Positions 34,561 to 45,301 of a DNA stretch of 64,000 nt are shown piece by piece. The position numbers and the translations under genes are program-made. The notes below the pieces were generated by a model. That model was not told where the DNA came from and ran no database searches. It saw only the letters and a program-made list of their open reading frames with translations. The stretch's first letter is position 1, and every line of letters starts with the position of its first letter. This DNA comes from an uncultured Peptoniphilus sp. (GTDB lineage: Bacteria; Bacillota; Clostridia; Tissierellales; Peptoniphilaceae): positions 62,001 to 126,000 of the forward strand of contig NZ_CALUAA010000004.1 in the NCBI RefSeq assembly GCF_943913915.1. Direction: 5' to 3'.

Positions 34561-35163
34561 ATGGATCGTCCTCTGGAAGAGCTTATTTATCGCCTTTCCA
34601 GACTTCCGGGTATCGGCACGAAGACGGCAAGACGGCTCAGCTATTTTATCTTGGAATCGGAAGAGGATGAGGTTCAAAAACTGGCCCACGCTATTTTAGA
34701 TGCCCGCGAGCACATTTCGGAGTGCAGTATCTGCCACGATTATACGGATAGAGATCCCTGTCCGATCTGTCGAAGTGAGAGGCGGGATCACTCCGTCGTC
34801 TGTGTGGTGCAACGTCCGCAAGATGTCCAGGTTATGGAACAGACCGGAAAATACAGCGGTCTTTACCACGTGCTTCATGGCGTCATCGTACCCGAGCGGG
34901 GAATTCTTCCTACAGATCTGAGAATTAAGGAACTGTTGGAGCGCTTGAAAAACGAGGACATCAAGGAGGTCATTCTCGCTACGAATCCGACGAAAGACGG
35001 AGATACGACAGCGCGCTATATTGCAAAAATGCTTTCTGAAGTAGAAGGCATCCGTGTATCGCGTATCGCTCACGGTATTCCTGTCGGCGGAGATTTGGAA
35101 TATTACGATAATCTAACGGTTGCGACTGCCCTTCAGCATCGTACAGATTTTAAAGAGCACTAA
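34561..35163 (+). CDS. recR: RecR recombination protein
   Basis: A 200-residue RecR. It has an HhH region (LSRLPGIGTKTARRLSYFIL), a C4 zinc finger (CSICHDYTDRDPCPICRSE) and TOPRIM-like VVQRPQDVQVMEQTGKYSGLYHVLHG with ATNPTKDGDTTARYI. It works with RecO (8534-9244) to load RecA. It starts 2 bases after ybaB stops. Confidence 0.97.
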   Translation: MDRPLEELIYRLSRLPGIGTKTARRLSYFILESEEDEVQKLAHAILDAREHISECSICHDYTDRDPCPICRSERRDHSVVCVVQRPQDVQVMEQTGKYSGLYHVLHGVIVPERGILPTDLRIKELLERLKNEDIKEVILATNPTKDGDTTARYIAKMLSEVEGIRVSRIAHGIPVGGDLEYYDNLTVATALQHRTDFKEH

Positions 35164-35192
35164 AAAACTCGACGCCCGGCGTCGAGTTTTTT
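35162..35192. terminator. Bidirectional terminator between recR and the GerMN gene
   Basis: CTCGACGCC-CGGCGTCGAG forms a near-perfect stem flanked by AAAAAA on the left and TTTTTT on the right, so it can serve both convergent genes. Confidence 0.92.
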
Positions 35193-35196
35193 GATC

Positions 35197-35856
35197 TTAT
35201 TTTACAAAATTCGTAAAGTCTTGAGTAATGTCCACATGTCCCATTAAAGTTTCTGCGGGTTGGCCGTTCACGGTAAAGGAGACGGATTTAATACCGTCGA
35301 CAGAAAGCAGGCTGTTGACGATGGAAGAAACGAGGACGTCTTCTTCCAAGGAACCGCCGGTTAAATCTCCGGAAAGATCCACGACCGCCTTGGAGCCGTC
35401 TAAAGTCGATTTCGAGTAATCATACTTATCAAGACCTGTAGATTCGGCGCTGTCAGCGGAAGGAGAGGCGGCGAGAGCGTCTAATACCTTCGTAACGATA
35501 GTTTTTTCATCAGCGGTGAGATCGGTTTTTTGCGAAACGGTTTTGTTTTCTTCGTTGCCGTTTACAATGTAATCTTCCGAAGGGAAGACGAGGTTTACGC
35601 TATAAGCTTTCGTGTTCTTTTCCTTGTCTTCTTTCTGATTATCCGATTTTTCTTCCGTCGCTTTCGTTTCTTGTCCGTTTTCACTGGCTGCATTCTCAGA
35701 CTCTTGATCCAATTCCTCGGATGTCTTTTGAGTTTCTACAACTTCAACCGGTGCACCTTCTGCATTTTCAGCTTCGGCATTATTTGCGCAGGCGACGACG
35801 ATCATAGATAGAGAAAGAGAAAGGGCGATCAAAGTAAACTTTTTAATTGTTTTCAT
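35197..35856 (-). CDS. GerMN-domain lipoprotein
   Basis: A 219-residue lipoprotein with lipobox IVVAC (Cys ~23). A disordered Glu/Lys/Asn linker (~25-85) is followed by a GerMN domain: VNLVFPSEDYIVN, LTADEKTIVTKVLDALAA, SKAVVDLSGDL and VSSIVNSLLSVDGIKSVSFTVNGQPAE. GerMN domains occur in spore-germination and peptidoglycan-linked proteins, but this organism type need not sporulate. The function is unknown. RBS AGGAGG upstream of ATG. Confidence 0.85.
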   Translation of the reverse strand: MKTIKKFTLIALSLSLSMIVVACANNAEAENAEGAPVEVVETQKTSEELDQESENAASENGQETKATEEKSDNQKEDKEKNTKAYSVNLVFPSEDYIVNGNEENKTVSQKTDLTADEKTIVTKVLDALAASPSADSAESTGLDKYDYSKSTLDGSKAVVDLSGDLTGGSLEEDVLVSSIVNSLLSVDGIKSVSFTVNGQPAETLMGHVDITQDFTNFVK

Positions 35857-36130
35857 GAATTCCTCCTATTGATTTTCGTGATATATCTTATTTTACCATA
35901 GCTTGAGTCGTTGAAAATGACAACTCCATGACATTACAATTTTCATTACGCTGTTTGTACTTTTACCCGAAAGTTTAAGAACTCCATAAATTTTATAAAA
36001 AGAATGTGCGAGTCTATTGATAGGGCCATTTTATTTTTATAAATTGAGATTAGGAAGCGAATAATCTTTGTGTGACATGAGGGGTTACAGAAAATAGGAG
36101 AAACTGTGGAAAATCGGCGGAGGTAAAAGG

Positions 36131-37234
36131 ATGAAGATTTTGATTTTAACATCGAAATGTGGCATGGGACATTTTCAATGTGCCAAGGCGATCTGTGAAC
36201 GTATGGAATTAGGAGATCTTTCGTCTGTATTGGATAGTGTGGAGATCGTCGATATTTACGAGGTGAAATCGGAAAAGCGGGCAAAATATTTTTATAAAGC
36301 ATATAATCTATTGGTTGAAAAAGGAAATAAGCTTTATAACTTGTCTTACAAAGCCATCCGTAAGCAAACTGACAATCAAATGTTGTTGCGATTGATTGAC
36401 TCTATGCTTGTGGAAGATTTTGACGGCTTGATTCAAAGCAGGAAGCCGGATGTTGTCATTTCTTCATATTCATTTGCCTCGGAACTTATGGCGGATTTTA
36501 AGGAGCGAACGGGTTCGATGATTCCCTTAATCACCTGGATTACGGATGTGAATCCACACGAGGGTTGGGTCAACCCTTATACGGATCACTACATTGTTGC
36601 CGATAGGGTAACTAAGAGAGCGTTACTAGCATTCGGAGTATCAGAAGAAAAGATCAATATTGGCGGCATTCCCGTTTCTCAATCCTTTAGTCTCCCAATG
36701 GAAAAAAGAGAACATTCAAAAAAGCGTATTTTAATGATAGGCGGCGGCTTGGGGCTGTTGCCTAAAAAGAAATCTTTCTACAGAAAACTTTCATCTGAAA
36801 AAGATGTGGAGCTTACAGTAGTAACGGGAAAAAATAGACACCTCTATCACATGCTGACGAAGCATTTTCCTCATATTCGCGCTTTGGGTTATGTCCAAAA
36901 TATGAATGAACTTATGCAGGAGGCGGATTTAATTTTGACTAAAGCAGGCGGCATGACGACTTTTGAGGCCATCCAAAGCGAGAAGCCTATGATCATCTTC
37001 AGACCGTTTTTGGAACAGGAGATTCATAATGCAGAATATGTCGCCTCTATGGAAATGGGGTACGTTTTGTCGTCGAGAGTGGAAGGATCCAAGCTTGATG
37101 TACCTTTTATCGTGAGTATTTTAAAAAATGAGCTTTTGCTGGAGCGGATGCGGTCGAATGTAAAGCGGGTTAAAAATGCTATCGACGACCAAGTGTTGGA
37201 TCAAATTCTAATGGAGCGGTGTGTCAGTTTATGA
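36131..37234 (+). CDS. MGDG-synthase/UgtP-like glycolipid glycosyltransferase
   Basis: A 367-residue GT28-type glycosyltransferase. The N-terminal domain shows LTSKCGMGHFQCAKAICE and YNLLVEKGNKLYNLSYKAI; the C-terminal nucleotide-sugar site shows IGGGLGLLPKKKS and TKAGGMTTFEAIQSEKPMIIF. The family adds sugars to diacylglycerol (UgtP) or is related to MurG. A coupled polysaccharide deacetylase and a flippase-like protein follow, suggesting envelope glycolipid assembly. RBS GGCGGAGGTAAAAGG. Confidence 0.87.
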   Translation: MKILILTSKCGMGHFQCAKAICERMELGDLSSVLDSVEIVDIYEVKSEKRAKYFYKAYNLLVEKGNKLYNLSYKAIRKQTDNQMLLRLIDSMLVEDFDGLIQSRKPDVVISSYSFASELMADFKERTGSMIPLITWITDVNPHEGWVNPYTDHYIVADRVTKRALLAFGVSEEKINIGGIPVSQSFSLPMEKREHSKKRILMIGGGLGLLPKKKSFYRKLSSEKDVELTVVTGKNRHLYHMLTKHFPHIRALGYVQNMNELMQEADLILTKAGGMTTFEAIQSEKPMIIFRPFLEQEIHNAEYVASMEMGYVLSSRVEGSKLDVPFIVSILKNELLLERMRSNVKRVKNAIDDQVLDQILMERCVSL

Positions 37235-37878
37235 TAACTATAATTTTGATTTTATTGGTTATGTGGAGTATTTACAGTCTCTTTCCCACAATCTATCATA
37301 AATATTGCAGGCGGCCATCCCGTGAAGGAGGCCGTTTAAAGTTTACATTTGACGATGGACCCCATCCGGAATTTACGGAGAAAGTTCGATGTATTTTGGA
37401 TGAGGAAAAAGAAAAAGCCATCTTTTTCGTCGTAGGAGAAAAAGCTGAACGATATCCTGAGGTTCTTCAAAACTTGAAAGAATCCGAACACATTATCGGT
37501 TTGCACTGTTATCATCACAGCCATCCCATTACCTGGGGACCGATAAAAACCTATAGGGATATGAGTCGAGCAAAAGATACTTTGGAAAAGTTGGGCATAA
37601 ACCCTAAATACTACCGACCGCCTCATGGATGGGTAAATTTGTCTATGCTCTATTGGGTGGCGAAATGGAATATGAAACTGGTTTTATGGCGGTTTATTCC
37701 CGGCGATTGGAACGAGGGGATGGGCTCCGATGTTCTGTTTGAAAAGATAAAGGCGGCTTCTAAAGAGGGCGGCATCATTTGCTTACATGACGCGAATCAT
37801 GCCCTCGGCAGCCTGTCTCGTGCACCGGAGCATACGATAGAGGCTCTGAAAATGTATTTTGAATCGAGGAGACTATGA
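37219..37878 (+). CDS. Polysaccharide deacetylase (CE4 fold)
   Basis: A 219-residue membrane-anchored NodB-type protein. One N-terminal helix (TIILILLVMWSIYSLFP) is followed by KFTFDDGPHPEFTEKV (Asp-Asp motif), HCYHHSHP (HxxxH zinc site) and YYRPPHGW. The final ICLHDANHALG supplies the terminal His motif. It overlaps the glycosyltransferase by 16 bp. It might remove acetyl groups from a glycan or glycolipid; the substrate is unknown. Confidence 0.87.
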   Translation: MCQFMITIILILLVMWSIYSLFPTIYHKYCRRPSREGGRLKFTFDDGPHPEFTEKVRCILDEEKEKAIFFVVGEKAERYPEVLQNLKESEHIIGLHCYHHSHPITWGPIKTYRDMSRAKDTLEKLGINPKYYRPPHGWVNLSMLYWVAKWNMKLVLWRFIPGDWNEGMGSDVLFEKIKAASKEGGIICLHDANHALGSLSRAPEHTIEALKMYFESRRL

Positions 37879-38936
37879 AGCCGGAAGGGGAAAAGGAATA
37901 CAGTTTTTCAGGCAAGCGAAGCAATCTTTTGTTTATTGTTCTCATTATCGGTCTGACGTTGGCATATGCAATAGATTTCGGGGAGATTAAACAGCTTCCA
38001 TCCATTTATATGCGAGTAAATAAAATTTATGTAGCGGCGGCCATGGCGACCATGCTTTTATTTTTTTGTTGTCAAAGTATAATTGTCAACCGATTACTTC
38101 ACGCTTTTGGCTATGCGCCCACTCAGCGGCAAACCTATCGCTATACATTGATTGATTACTATTTCTCATCGATCACTCCCGGCGCATCGGGCGGCCAACC
38201 TTCGGAGATTTTTTTTATGCGACGAGACGGCATACCCATTGGCGTAAGTTCTCTCGTAATGCTCATTTTTAACGGACTTTATCACTTGGGCGTTATAATC
38301 GTAATCGCCTTTTCTTCCTTTGGTTATTTGCACCAAATTTTGGGAAAGCAGCCTCTTTATTATGGTTTGTTTATGTTCGGTATGGCGGTGCAAGTGTTGC
38401 TCGTCGTCGCCTTTTTCTTTTTGATTTTCTCAAAGCACATGGTATTTCGTTTGGCGGGAGTTGTTGTCGCTATTATCGGGCATTTTAGCGAGAAGAAGGC
38501 GAGAAGTATCGAAGTAAAGATTAAGCGTGTTTTACAAGAGTACCGGACGGGAGCAAAATGGCTTCGTCAAAATGTAGGTGTGGTTATTCGACTTATTCCC
38601 GTCGCCGTAATCCATATTTTTCTCTACTACACGATGACCTTTTGGATTAGCCGTGCCTTTGGCATTCACTACGGAACGCTTAGAGAACTTGTTGCATATC
38701 AAGGTGTTTTTACGATGACCTTTGAGTCCTTACCCTTACCCGGAGGTGTCGGACTTGCCGAAGCGGGTTTTTTAAGATTGTTCCAACCGATTTACGGGCC
38801 ACATTTTTTAACGGCGGCCATGCTTTTAACTCGCGGCGTGACGTATTATAATTTCTTGATTCTAGGTGGAATGGTAACATTTTATTCCAATAGGAAAAGA
38901 CGTAGTTTAATGAAAAATAGCGAGAACAAAAGGTAG
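37875..38936 (+). CDS. LPG_synthase_TM / AglD-like flippase-domain membrane protein
   Basis: A 353-residue polytopic membrane protein with about eight hydrophobic helices and the conserved YYFSSITPGASGGQPSEIFFMRRDGIP motif of the UPF0104/MprF N-terminal family. The later LPLPGGVGLAEAGFLRLF is also typical. Members flip or synthesise lysyl-PG or polyprenyl lipids. It overlaps the deacetylase by 4 bp, completing a three-gene envelope operon. It lacks the MprF synthetase domain, so a transport role is more likely. Confidence 0.85.
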   Translation: MKPEGEKEYSFSGKRSNLLFIVLIIGLTLAYAIDFGEIKQLPSIYMRVNKIYVAAAMATMLLFFCCQSIIVNRLLHAFGYAPTQRQTYRYTLIDYYFSSITPGASGGQPSEIFFMRRDGIPIGVSSLVMLIFNGLYHLGVIIVIAFSSFGYLHQILGKQPLYYGLFMFGMAVQVLLVVAFFFLIFSKHMVFRLAGVVVAIIGHFSEKKARSIEVKIKRVLQEYRTGAKWLRQNVGVVIRLIPVAVIHIFLYYTMTFWISRAFGIHYGTLRELVAYQGVFTMTFESLPLPGGVGLAEAGFLRLFQPIYGPHFLTAAMLLTRGVTYYNFLILGGMVTFYSNRKRRSLMKNSENKR

Positions 38937-38939
38937 ATA

Positions 38940-39023
38940 TGAAAATGAATCCTTTACCTCTACAGGGATTGTTTTTAATAGTAAGCTCAATGAATTACAA
39001 GATCTTTGGAAACAGTGAGTGAG
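38940..39023 (+). CDS. Possible 27-residue leader peptide before ftsH
   Basis: An ATG 3 bases after the preceding stop, with AAAGGTAGAT upstream, opens a 27-codon frame rich in hydrophobic residues (PLPLQGLFLIVSSMNYKIF) ending TGA. No homologue is known. It may be a translated leader or chance. The rest of the 38937-39071 gap contains an AT-rich probable promoter and the GGAGGAG site of ftsH. Confidence 0.25.
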
Positions 39024-39071
39024 CGGACTAAAAATGGATATAAATAGAAGTACAATGAATGGAGGAGAAGA

Positions 39072-41070
<1,999 letters not shown>

Positions 41071-41072
<2 letters not shown>

Positions 41073-41099
41073 AAAAGCACGGCTTCGGCCGGCTTTTTT
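41071..41099 (+). terminator. Terminator of ftsH
   Basis: AAAAAAGC-AC-GGC-TTCG-GCC-G-GCTTTTTT forms a stem with small internal asymmetry and a UUCG loop, right after the stop. Confidence 0.88.
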
Positions 41100-41132
41100 A
41101 TTAGAGTTTTCCGGATTATAAAGGGGGACACT

Positions 41133-41501
41133 ATGACCTTTGGCGATAAAGTAAAGATTTTGCGCACGGAAAAGGGATGGATACAACAAGAACTCGCCGA
41201 CGCACTGGGTGTGAGCGTGCGAACGATTAAAAACTATGAATTGGGTGACAGCTATCCGAAGAATCGCTTAATTTATAAAAAACTTGCAGAGATCTTCAAT
41301 GTCGATGTCAATGATCTTCTCGTCGAAAACGAAGAATTTCAAATGCCGGAGAAGACCGATACATCCTACGACGATTACCATATGCTTAAACAATCCCTCA
41401 TTCGAATGAAGCAAGTCTTTCGCTCAGAAAGAATTGAGCAGAAGGATAAAGATGCCCTAATCCGAAAATTATGGGATTTATACTGGGATAATAAGAATTA
41501 A
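41133..41501 (+). CDS. XRE-family transcriptional regulator
   Basis: A 122-residue protein with an N-terminal HTH (QQELADALGVSVRTIKNYELGDSYPKNRLI) and LAEIFNVDVNDLLVENEEF, then a helical C-terminal region. Targets are unknown. It has its own ribosome site (AAAGGGGG) and its own terminator. It lies between ftsH and tRNA-Lys. Confidence 0.88.
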   Translation: MTFGDKVKILRTEKGWIQQELADALGVSVRTIKNYELGDSYPKNRLIYKKLAEIFNVDVNDLLVENEEFQMPEKTDTSYDDYHMLKQSLIRMKQVFRSERIEQKDKDALIRKLWDLYWDNKN

Positions 41502-41506
41502 AAAAA

Positions 41507-41532
41507 CGGCTGCCGAAAGGGCAGCCGCTTTT
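41507..41532 (+). terminator. Terminator of the XRE gene
   Basis: CGGCTGCC-GAAAGG-GCAGCCG hairpin followed by CTTTT, 5 bases after the stop. Confidence 0.85.
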
Positions 41533-41543
41533 AAATGCGTAAT

Positions 41544-41568
41544 AAAAAAGGAGAGGATAAACCTCTCC
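41544..41568 (-). terminator. Terminator of tRNA-Lys
   Basis: On the minus strand GGAGAGG-TTTAT-CCTCTCC is followed by TTTTTT, ~25 bases beyond the tRNA CCA end. Confidence 0.88.
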
Positions 41569-41592
41569 TTTACCATTGACCAATGGTATAGC

Positions 41593-41668
41593 TGGTGCAC
41601 CTTCAGGGACTCGAACCCTGGGCCCACTGATTAAGAGTCAGTTGCTCTACCAACTGAGCTAAAGGTGC
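41593..41668 (-). tRNA. tRNA-Lys (anticodon CTT)
   Basis: A 76-nt gene with encoded CCA. The cloverleaf is complete: acceptor GCACCTT/AAGGTGC, D arm GCTC-AGTTGGTA-GAGC, anticodon arm ACTGA-CTCTTAA-TCAGT with CTT at 34-36, and T arm CAGGG-TTCGAGT-CCCTG. It decodes AAG and stands alone. Confidence 0.97.
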
Positions 41669-41688
41669 AAACCTCAACAACAGAAATT

Positions 41689-41717
41689 ATTATAACGCTG
41701 AGAGAGATAAATGTCCA
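41689..41717 (-). promoter_or_regulatory. Promoter of tRNA-Lys
   Basis: On the minus strand TGGACA (41712-41717), a 17-bp spacer and TATAAT (41689-41694) lie ~20 bases before the tRNA 5' end. Confidence 0.75.
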
Positions 41718-41845
41718 GTGTTTATTTGCATTTTTATATGAAAATGTTCGGAAGATATTAAGAAGTGCAAAGCTAAGGAGGCTTACAATGAAAGTGAACT
41801 TAACTTTATGATAAAATAGAAGAATCGAATAAAAGGAGATTATCT

Positions 41846-43699
41846 ATGACCATTAAACAAAAGCGAACCATTGCCGGCATCAAAGGTTTCGCATTGTGCT
41901 TTATATTACTTTATATGGCCTTCAGCCAAGTTTTCTTAGGGGGACATTTAGGCTATCAACTGATTTTCGCCCTCTTCGGGTACTTAACTTTCGAATCCTA
42001 CATAAAAAGCAGAGTCTATCCCGGTCCCTTTTTTGTAGAAAAGGTGCGCACCCTTTGGCCTGAGCTTATAGCGATGCTCACGATTACGACGGTAATCTAC
42101 GGGATTTTTTTTACAAAAGACCTACCTTTAGTGCGCGGGCAAGCTCTCAGCGCTGCTTTTTTTGTAAATAATATATTTCAGAGTATTCAGGGGCATCCCC
42201 TCAGTATCCATCAGCCCTCGCCATTTGGGCATCTGTGGTTTATTTCTCTTTTAATGCAGTGCTATTTCATATTTGCACTGGCGATTATCGGTAAAAAGAC
42301 CAAACAGAAGATCCTCTCCGTCACACTTTTGCTGTCTGTATTATCCGTAGTGTCGGCGTTATTATTAGGGCTTTACGGCGGATTGGATTTGGCGGAATCC
42401 CGTATTTTCTATATGCCCGACAGCAGACTCTTCAGCTTTTTTATCGCTGCACCTGTAGCAGCCTACGCCATATTTTCTAAAAAAACCGTCCGAGTGGAAA
42501 GCCGGGAAATCGGCATGCTGGGCATTTTGATTCTATTTGTCATTTTCGTTTTATTTATGCCGGAAGAAAACCTTGCCTATTTCGGAGGCTTGCTGCTCTC
42601 CGGTATCCTATTGAGCATTTTTCTTTATTTATTGTTCCAAGGAGAGACGACGTTTGAAAGTGTCTTTCACTTTCCGCTCCTTACCTTTATAGGCGATCGA
42701 GCTTATTCACTTTACCTCTACAGTATGCCCGTCTTTTTCTTTATGCGAAAGCTCTCGGAGCATACAGGGCTAAATTCCATGGTGGGATCTGTCATGGCAA
42801 TTGTTGTACTTCTTTTTATAGCTCAAGCTTCTTATTATTTCTTCCATAAACGCCGGGCAGTAGGAAAGAAGGGGCTTATCGCCATAAGCGCCATCTTAGC
42901 TGCCATGCTTGCCGTCAGTTTTTACAGTCAACCGGCTGAGGCAATGAAGTCTCTTAAAAAAGAAAAGCAAGTGGTAAAGACTGTTGAAAGCGAGACGACA
43001 AAGAAGAAAGAAGAAGCTTCTATTACAGAGAAGTTCAAACCATCCGATGAATTGGCCGCCGCCGTCGAGCAGGTCAATGCTCAACAACCTAAGTACAAAC
43101 TTACTAATGACGATCTCGGAAAGCTTCAAAATGCCGAAGGCATACTCTTAGGAGACAGCGGTGCCCGAACCGCCAGAGCGTCCTACCTCAAGCTCATGCC
43201 GTCTCTTCGAATTCACGGTGATGCCAATTTAACCCCGGCGTGGTATGTAGAGCGCGTTCAGGAATACCGAGGAGACGGCCCCATCATCCTGCAGTTGGGG
43301 AATGATTTAAAATTGGAGTATAATGATGTCAAGTCAATAGTCGATGCTGCAAAAGGCAAGCCTATTTATTTAATAACCGTTGTAACGCCAAATGACTTTG
43401 AGGATCAAAACAACGATATTTTCTATCGAATCGCTGACAGCTATGAGAATGTCAATATCGTGGATTGGTATAAAGAAGCCAAGATACAATCGGATTTCTT
43501 TGACGAAGACGGCAACATGAATCAACCGGCAACTCGCCTGATGGCTCATATGCTTGGCTACAAATTGCTTTACGATAAGCCGAAGGCGACAATTACAGAT
43601 GAGGAAGATTCCGAGGAAACGAAAAACAAGACGACCACCGAATCAAACCTCCGCACGGAGGAAGATGATCGCGGAAGTAATATAAAAGAACCGAACTAG
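41846..43699 (+). CDS. OatA-like acyltransferase with C-terminal SGNH domain
   Basis: A 617-residue protein. The N-terminal ~350 residues are an acyltransferase-3 membrane domain with about ten helices (GHLWFISLLMQCYFIFALAI is the core). After a Lys/Glu linker comes an SGNH-hydrolase fold (~430-570) starting LLGDSGARTARAS. OatA-type enzymes O-acetylate peptidoglycan MurNAc outside the cell. The expected DxxH block reads DGNM, so the catalytic His is absent. A charged tail of ~45 residues ends the protein. RBS AAAGGAG. Confidence 0.85.
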   Translation: MTIKQKRTIAGIKGFALCFILLYMAFSQVFLGGHLGYQLIFALFGYLTFESYIKSRVYPGPFFVEKVRTLWPELIAMLTITTVIYGIFFTKDLPLVRGQALSAAFFVNNIFQSIQGHPLSIHQPSPFGHLWFISLLMQCYFIFALAIIGKKTKQKILSVTLLLSVLSVVSALLLGLYGGLDLAESRIFYMPDSRLFSFFIAAPVAAYAIFSKKTVRVESREIGMLGILILFVIFVLFMPEENLAYFGGLLLSGILLSIFLYLLFQGETTFESVFHFPLLTFIGDRAYSLYLYSMPVFFFMRKLSEHTGLNSMVGSVMAIVVLLFIAQASYYFFHKRRAVGKKGLIAISAILAAMLAVSFYSQPAEAMKSLKKEKQVVKTVESETTKKKEEASITEKFKPSDELAAAVEQVNAQQPKYKLTNDDLGKLQNAEGILLGDSGARTARASYLKLMPSLRIHGDANLTPAWYVERVQEYRGDGPIILQLGNDLKLEYNDVKSIVDAAKGKPIYLITVVTPNDFEDQNNDIFYRIADSYENVNIVDWYKEAKIQSDFFDEDGNMNQPATRLMAHMLGYKLLYDKPKATITDEEDSEETKNKTTTESNLRTEEDDRGSNIKEPN

Positions 43700-43711
43700 A
43701 AAGGATTTATT

Positions 43712-45061
43712 ATGGAAAAAGTAAAAAGCTATTGGAAATGTCCGGAAGTTCAAGATGATATTATGTCCTTTGCCGAAGACTATAAATTATTTTTGGATCG
43801 ATCCAAGACAGAACGTATGGCTGTATCAGAAATTGAACGGATAGCAAAAGAAGCAGGCTATAAAAACTTGGAGGATGTAGAAGAACTAAAAAAAGGCGAT
43901 CGAGTGTATGTGAATAACAAGGGAAAATCCATGATGCTCTTCGATATCGGAGAAGATCCTGAAAAGGGTATGGCGATCATTGCAAGCCACATCGATTCCC
44001 CCAGATTAGACGTTAAACCCAATCCTCTTTATGAAGAAGAGAATGTGGCCCTATTAAAGACACACTATTACGGTGGAATTAAAAAGTATCAATGGACGTC
44101 TATTCCTCTCGCAATTCACGGTGTGATGTTCAAAAAAGACGGAACGAAGGTGGATATCCACATCGGAAGCGATCCGGAAGATCCCATTTTTACAATTACC
44201 GATCTCCTTCCTCACCTGAGTAAATCACAAAATAAGAAATCATTGGCCGAAGGCATTATCGGTGAAAAATTAAATGTTCTCGTAGGCCATAAGCCCGGAG
44301 AAGAGGATGTAAAAGAAGCTTTACTTGCTCTTTTGAAAGAAAAATACGATGTGGAAGAAGATGATTTCTCCGTTTCGGAATTGGAAGTAGTTCCCGCTTT
44401 TTCCGCTCGCGATTTAGGGTTTGATCGCAGCATGATTGCAGGTTACGGCCAAGACGACAGAGTTTGCTCCTACGCTTCTCTACGCGCTTTTATTGACGGT
44501 AAGGACCGGGGAAGAACTTGCGTGGCTATTTTCGCCGATAAAGAAGAAATCGGATCTGTCGGCAATACTTCCATGAGCGCCAACTACTTTAAAAACGCCC
44601 TCGGCGAAGTACTTCACGCCATGGGGAACGATCATCACCTTGCGATTAATCGCGCACTCGCCAACAGCTATGTGCTATCCGCCGATGTTACGGCAGCACT
44701 TGATCCCAATTATCCGGAGGTAATGGATAAATTAAACGCCGCACGCTTGGGAGAAGGGGTGTGCCTTATGAAATACACAGGTGCCAGAGGAAAGAGCGGC
44801 ACCAGCGATGCCAATGCGGAGTTTTTAGCGGAACTTCGGAAGAAATTCGAAGAAGACGACATTATCTGGCAAGTGGGAGAAATGGGTAAAGTGGACGAAG
44901 GCGGCGGCGGCACCGTGGCCTACATTTTAGCCGAAACCGGAGCGGAAGTTGTGGATCTCGGAACGGCACTCTTCTCCATGCACGCGCCCTACGAAGTGGC
45001 CTCTAAAGCCGACATCTATTCCACTTACAAAGCCTATGCGAGTTTTCTTACAATGAAATAA
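43712..45061 (+). CDS. M18-family metallo-aminopeptidase
   Basis: A 449-residue M18 aminopeptidase with binuclear-metal motifs: IIASHIDSPRLDVKP (H-x-D), YGQDDRVCSYASLRA, DKEEIGSVGNTSM and GEMGKVDEGGGGTVAY. It cleaves N-terminal residues from peptides in the cytosol. RBS GAAAGG. It is the last chromosomal gene before the ICE target tRNA. No T-rich terminator follows; a hairpin lies at 45076-45108. Confidence 0.93.
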   Translation: MEKVKSYWKCPEVQDDIMSFAEDYKLFLDRSKTERMAVSEIERIAKEAGYKNLEDVEELKKGDRVYVNNKGKSMMLFDIGEDPEKGMAIIASHIDSPRLDVKPNPLYEEENVALLKTHYYGGIKKYQWTSIPLAIHGVMFKKDGTKVDIHIGSDPEDPIFTITDLLPHLSKSQNKKSLAEGIIGEKLNVLVGHKPGEEDVKEALLALLKEKYDVEEDDFSVSELEVVPAFSARDLGFDRSMIAGYGQDDRVCSYASLRAFIDGKDRGRTCVAIFADKEEIGSVGNTSMSANYFKNALGEVLHAMGNDHHLAINRALANSYVLSADVTAALDPNYPEVMDKLNAARLGEGVCLMKYTGARGKSGTSDANAEFLAELRKKFEEDDIIWQVGEMGKVDEGGGGTVAYILAETGAEVVDLGTALFSMHAPYEVASKADIYSTYKAYASFLTMK

Positions 45062-45064
45062 AGG

Positions 45065-45094
45065 TTTACAATCATGTGAAGACTATGTTATACT
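45065..45094 (+). promoter_or_regulatory. Promoter of tRNA-Leu, flanked by an inverted repeat
   Basis: TTTACA (45065-45070), an 18-bp spacer and TATACT (45089-45094) lie ~16 bases before the tRNA. A perfect 10-bp inverted repeat, GTGAAGACTA (45076-45085) and TAGTCTTCAC (45099-45108), brackets the -10 box with a 13-base centre. It may be an operator-like site or a 3'-end hairpin of the upstream gene. Confidence 0.55.
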
Positions 45095-45110
45095 TACGTA
45101 GTCTTCACGA

Positions 45111-45197
45111 GCCGGAGTGATGGAATTGGCAGACGTACTGGACTCAAAATCCAGCGGTGGCAACACCGTGCGGGTTCAAGTCCCGCCTTCGGCACCA
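45111..45197 (+). tRNA. tRNA-Leu (anticodon CAA), ICE integration target
   Basis: An 87-nt class II tRNA with encoded CCA. Acceptor GCCGGAG pairs at the 3' end; the anticodon arm is CTGGA-CTCAAAA-TCCAG with CAA at 34-36; the long variable arm is CGGTGGCAACACCG; the T arm is GCGGG-TTCAAGT-CCCGC. The integrase of the conjugative element lies 180 bp downstream, so the tRNA 3' end probably contains the attachment core. Confidence 0.96.
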
Positions 45198-45210
45198 GAC
45201 AATTTCAAAT

Positions 45211-45232
45211 GGTTTCGAATGATCTCGAAACC
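45211..45232. repeat. Perfect 8-bp hairpin near the att side
   Basis: GGTTTCGA-ATGATC-TCGAAACC lies 13 bases after the tRNA-Leu CCA. It has no T-run and could be part of the recombination site. Confidence 0.5.
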
Positions 45233-45240
45233 GCTTATTT

Positions 45241-45279
45241 AAGCCATTCGCAATTTCCACTAATGCGAATGGTTTTTAT
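45241..45279 (+). terminator. Terminator-like hairpin downstream of tRNA-Leu
   Basis: CCATTCGCA (45244-45252) and TGCGAATGG (45264-45272) form a stem with an 11-base loop, extended by AAG/TTT pairs, and run into TTTTTATTT. It probably stops tRNA-Leu transcription and shields the element. Confidence 0.7.
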
Positions 45280-45301
45280 TTGTGCTCAAATAATCTCAAA
45301 A

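Noticed and set aside
41787..41811. Seven-codon frame with a good ribosome site before the acyltransferase
   Set aside because: It overlaps a probable promoter for the next gene and is too short to support as a coding leader.
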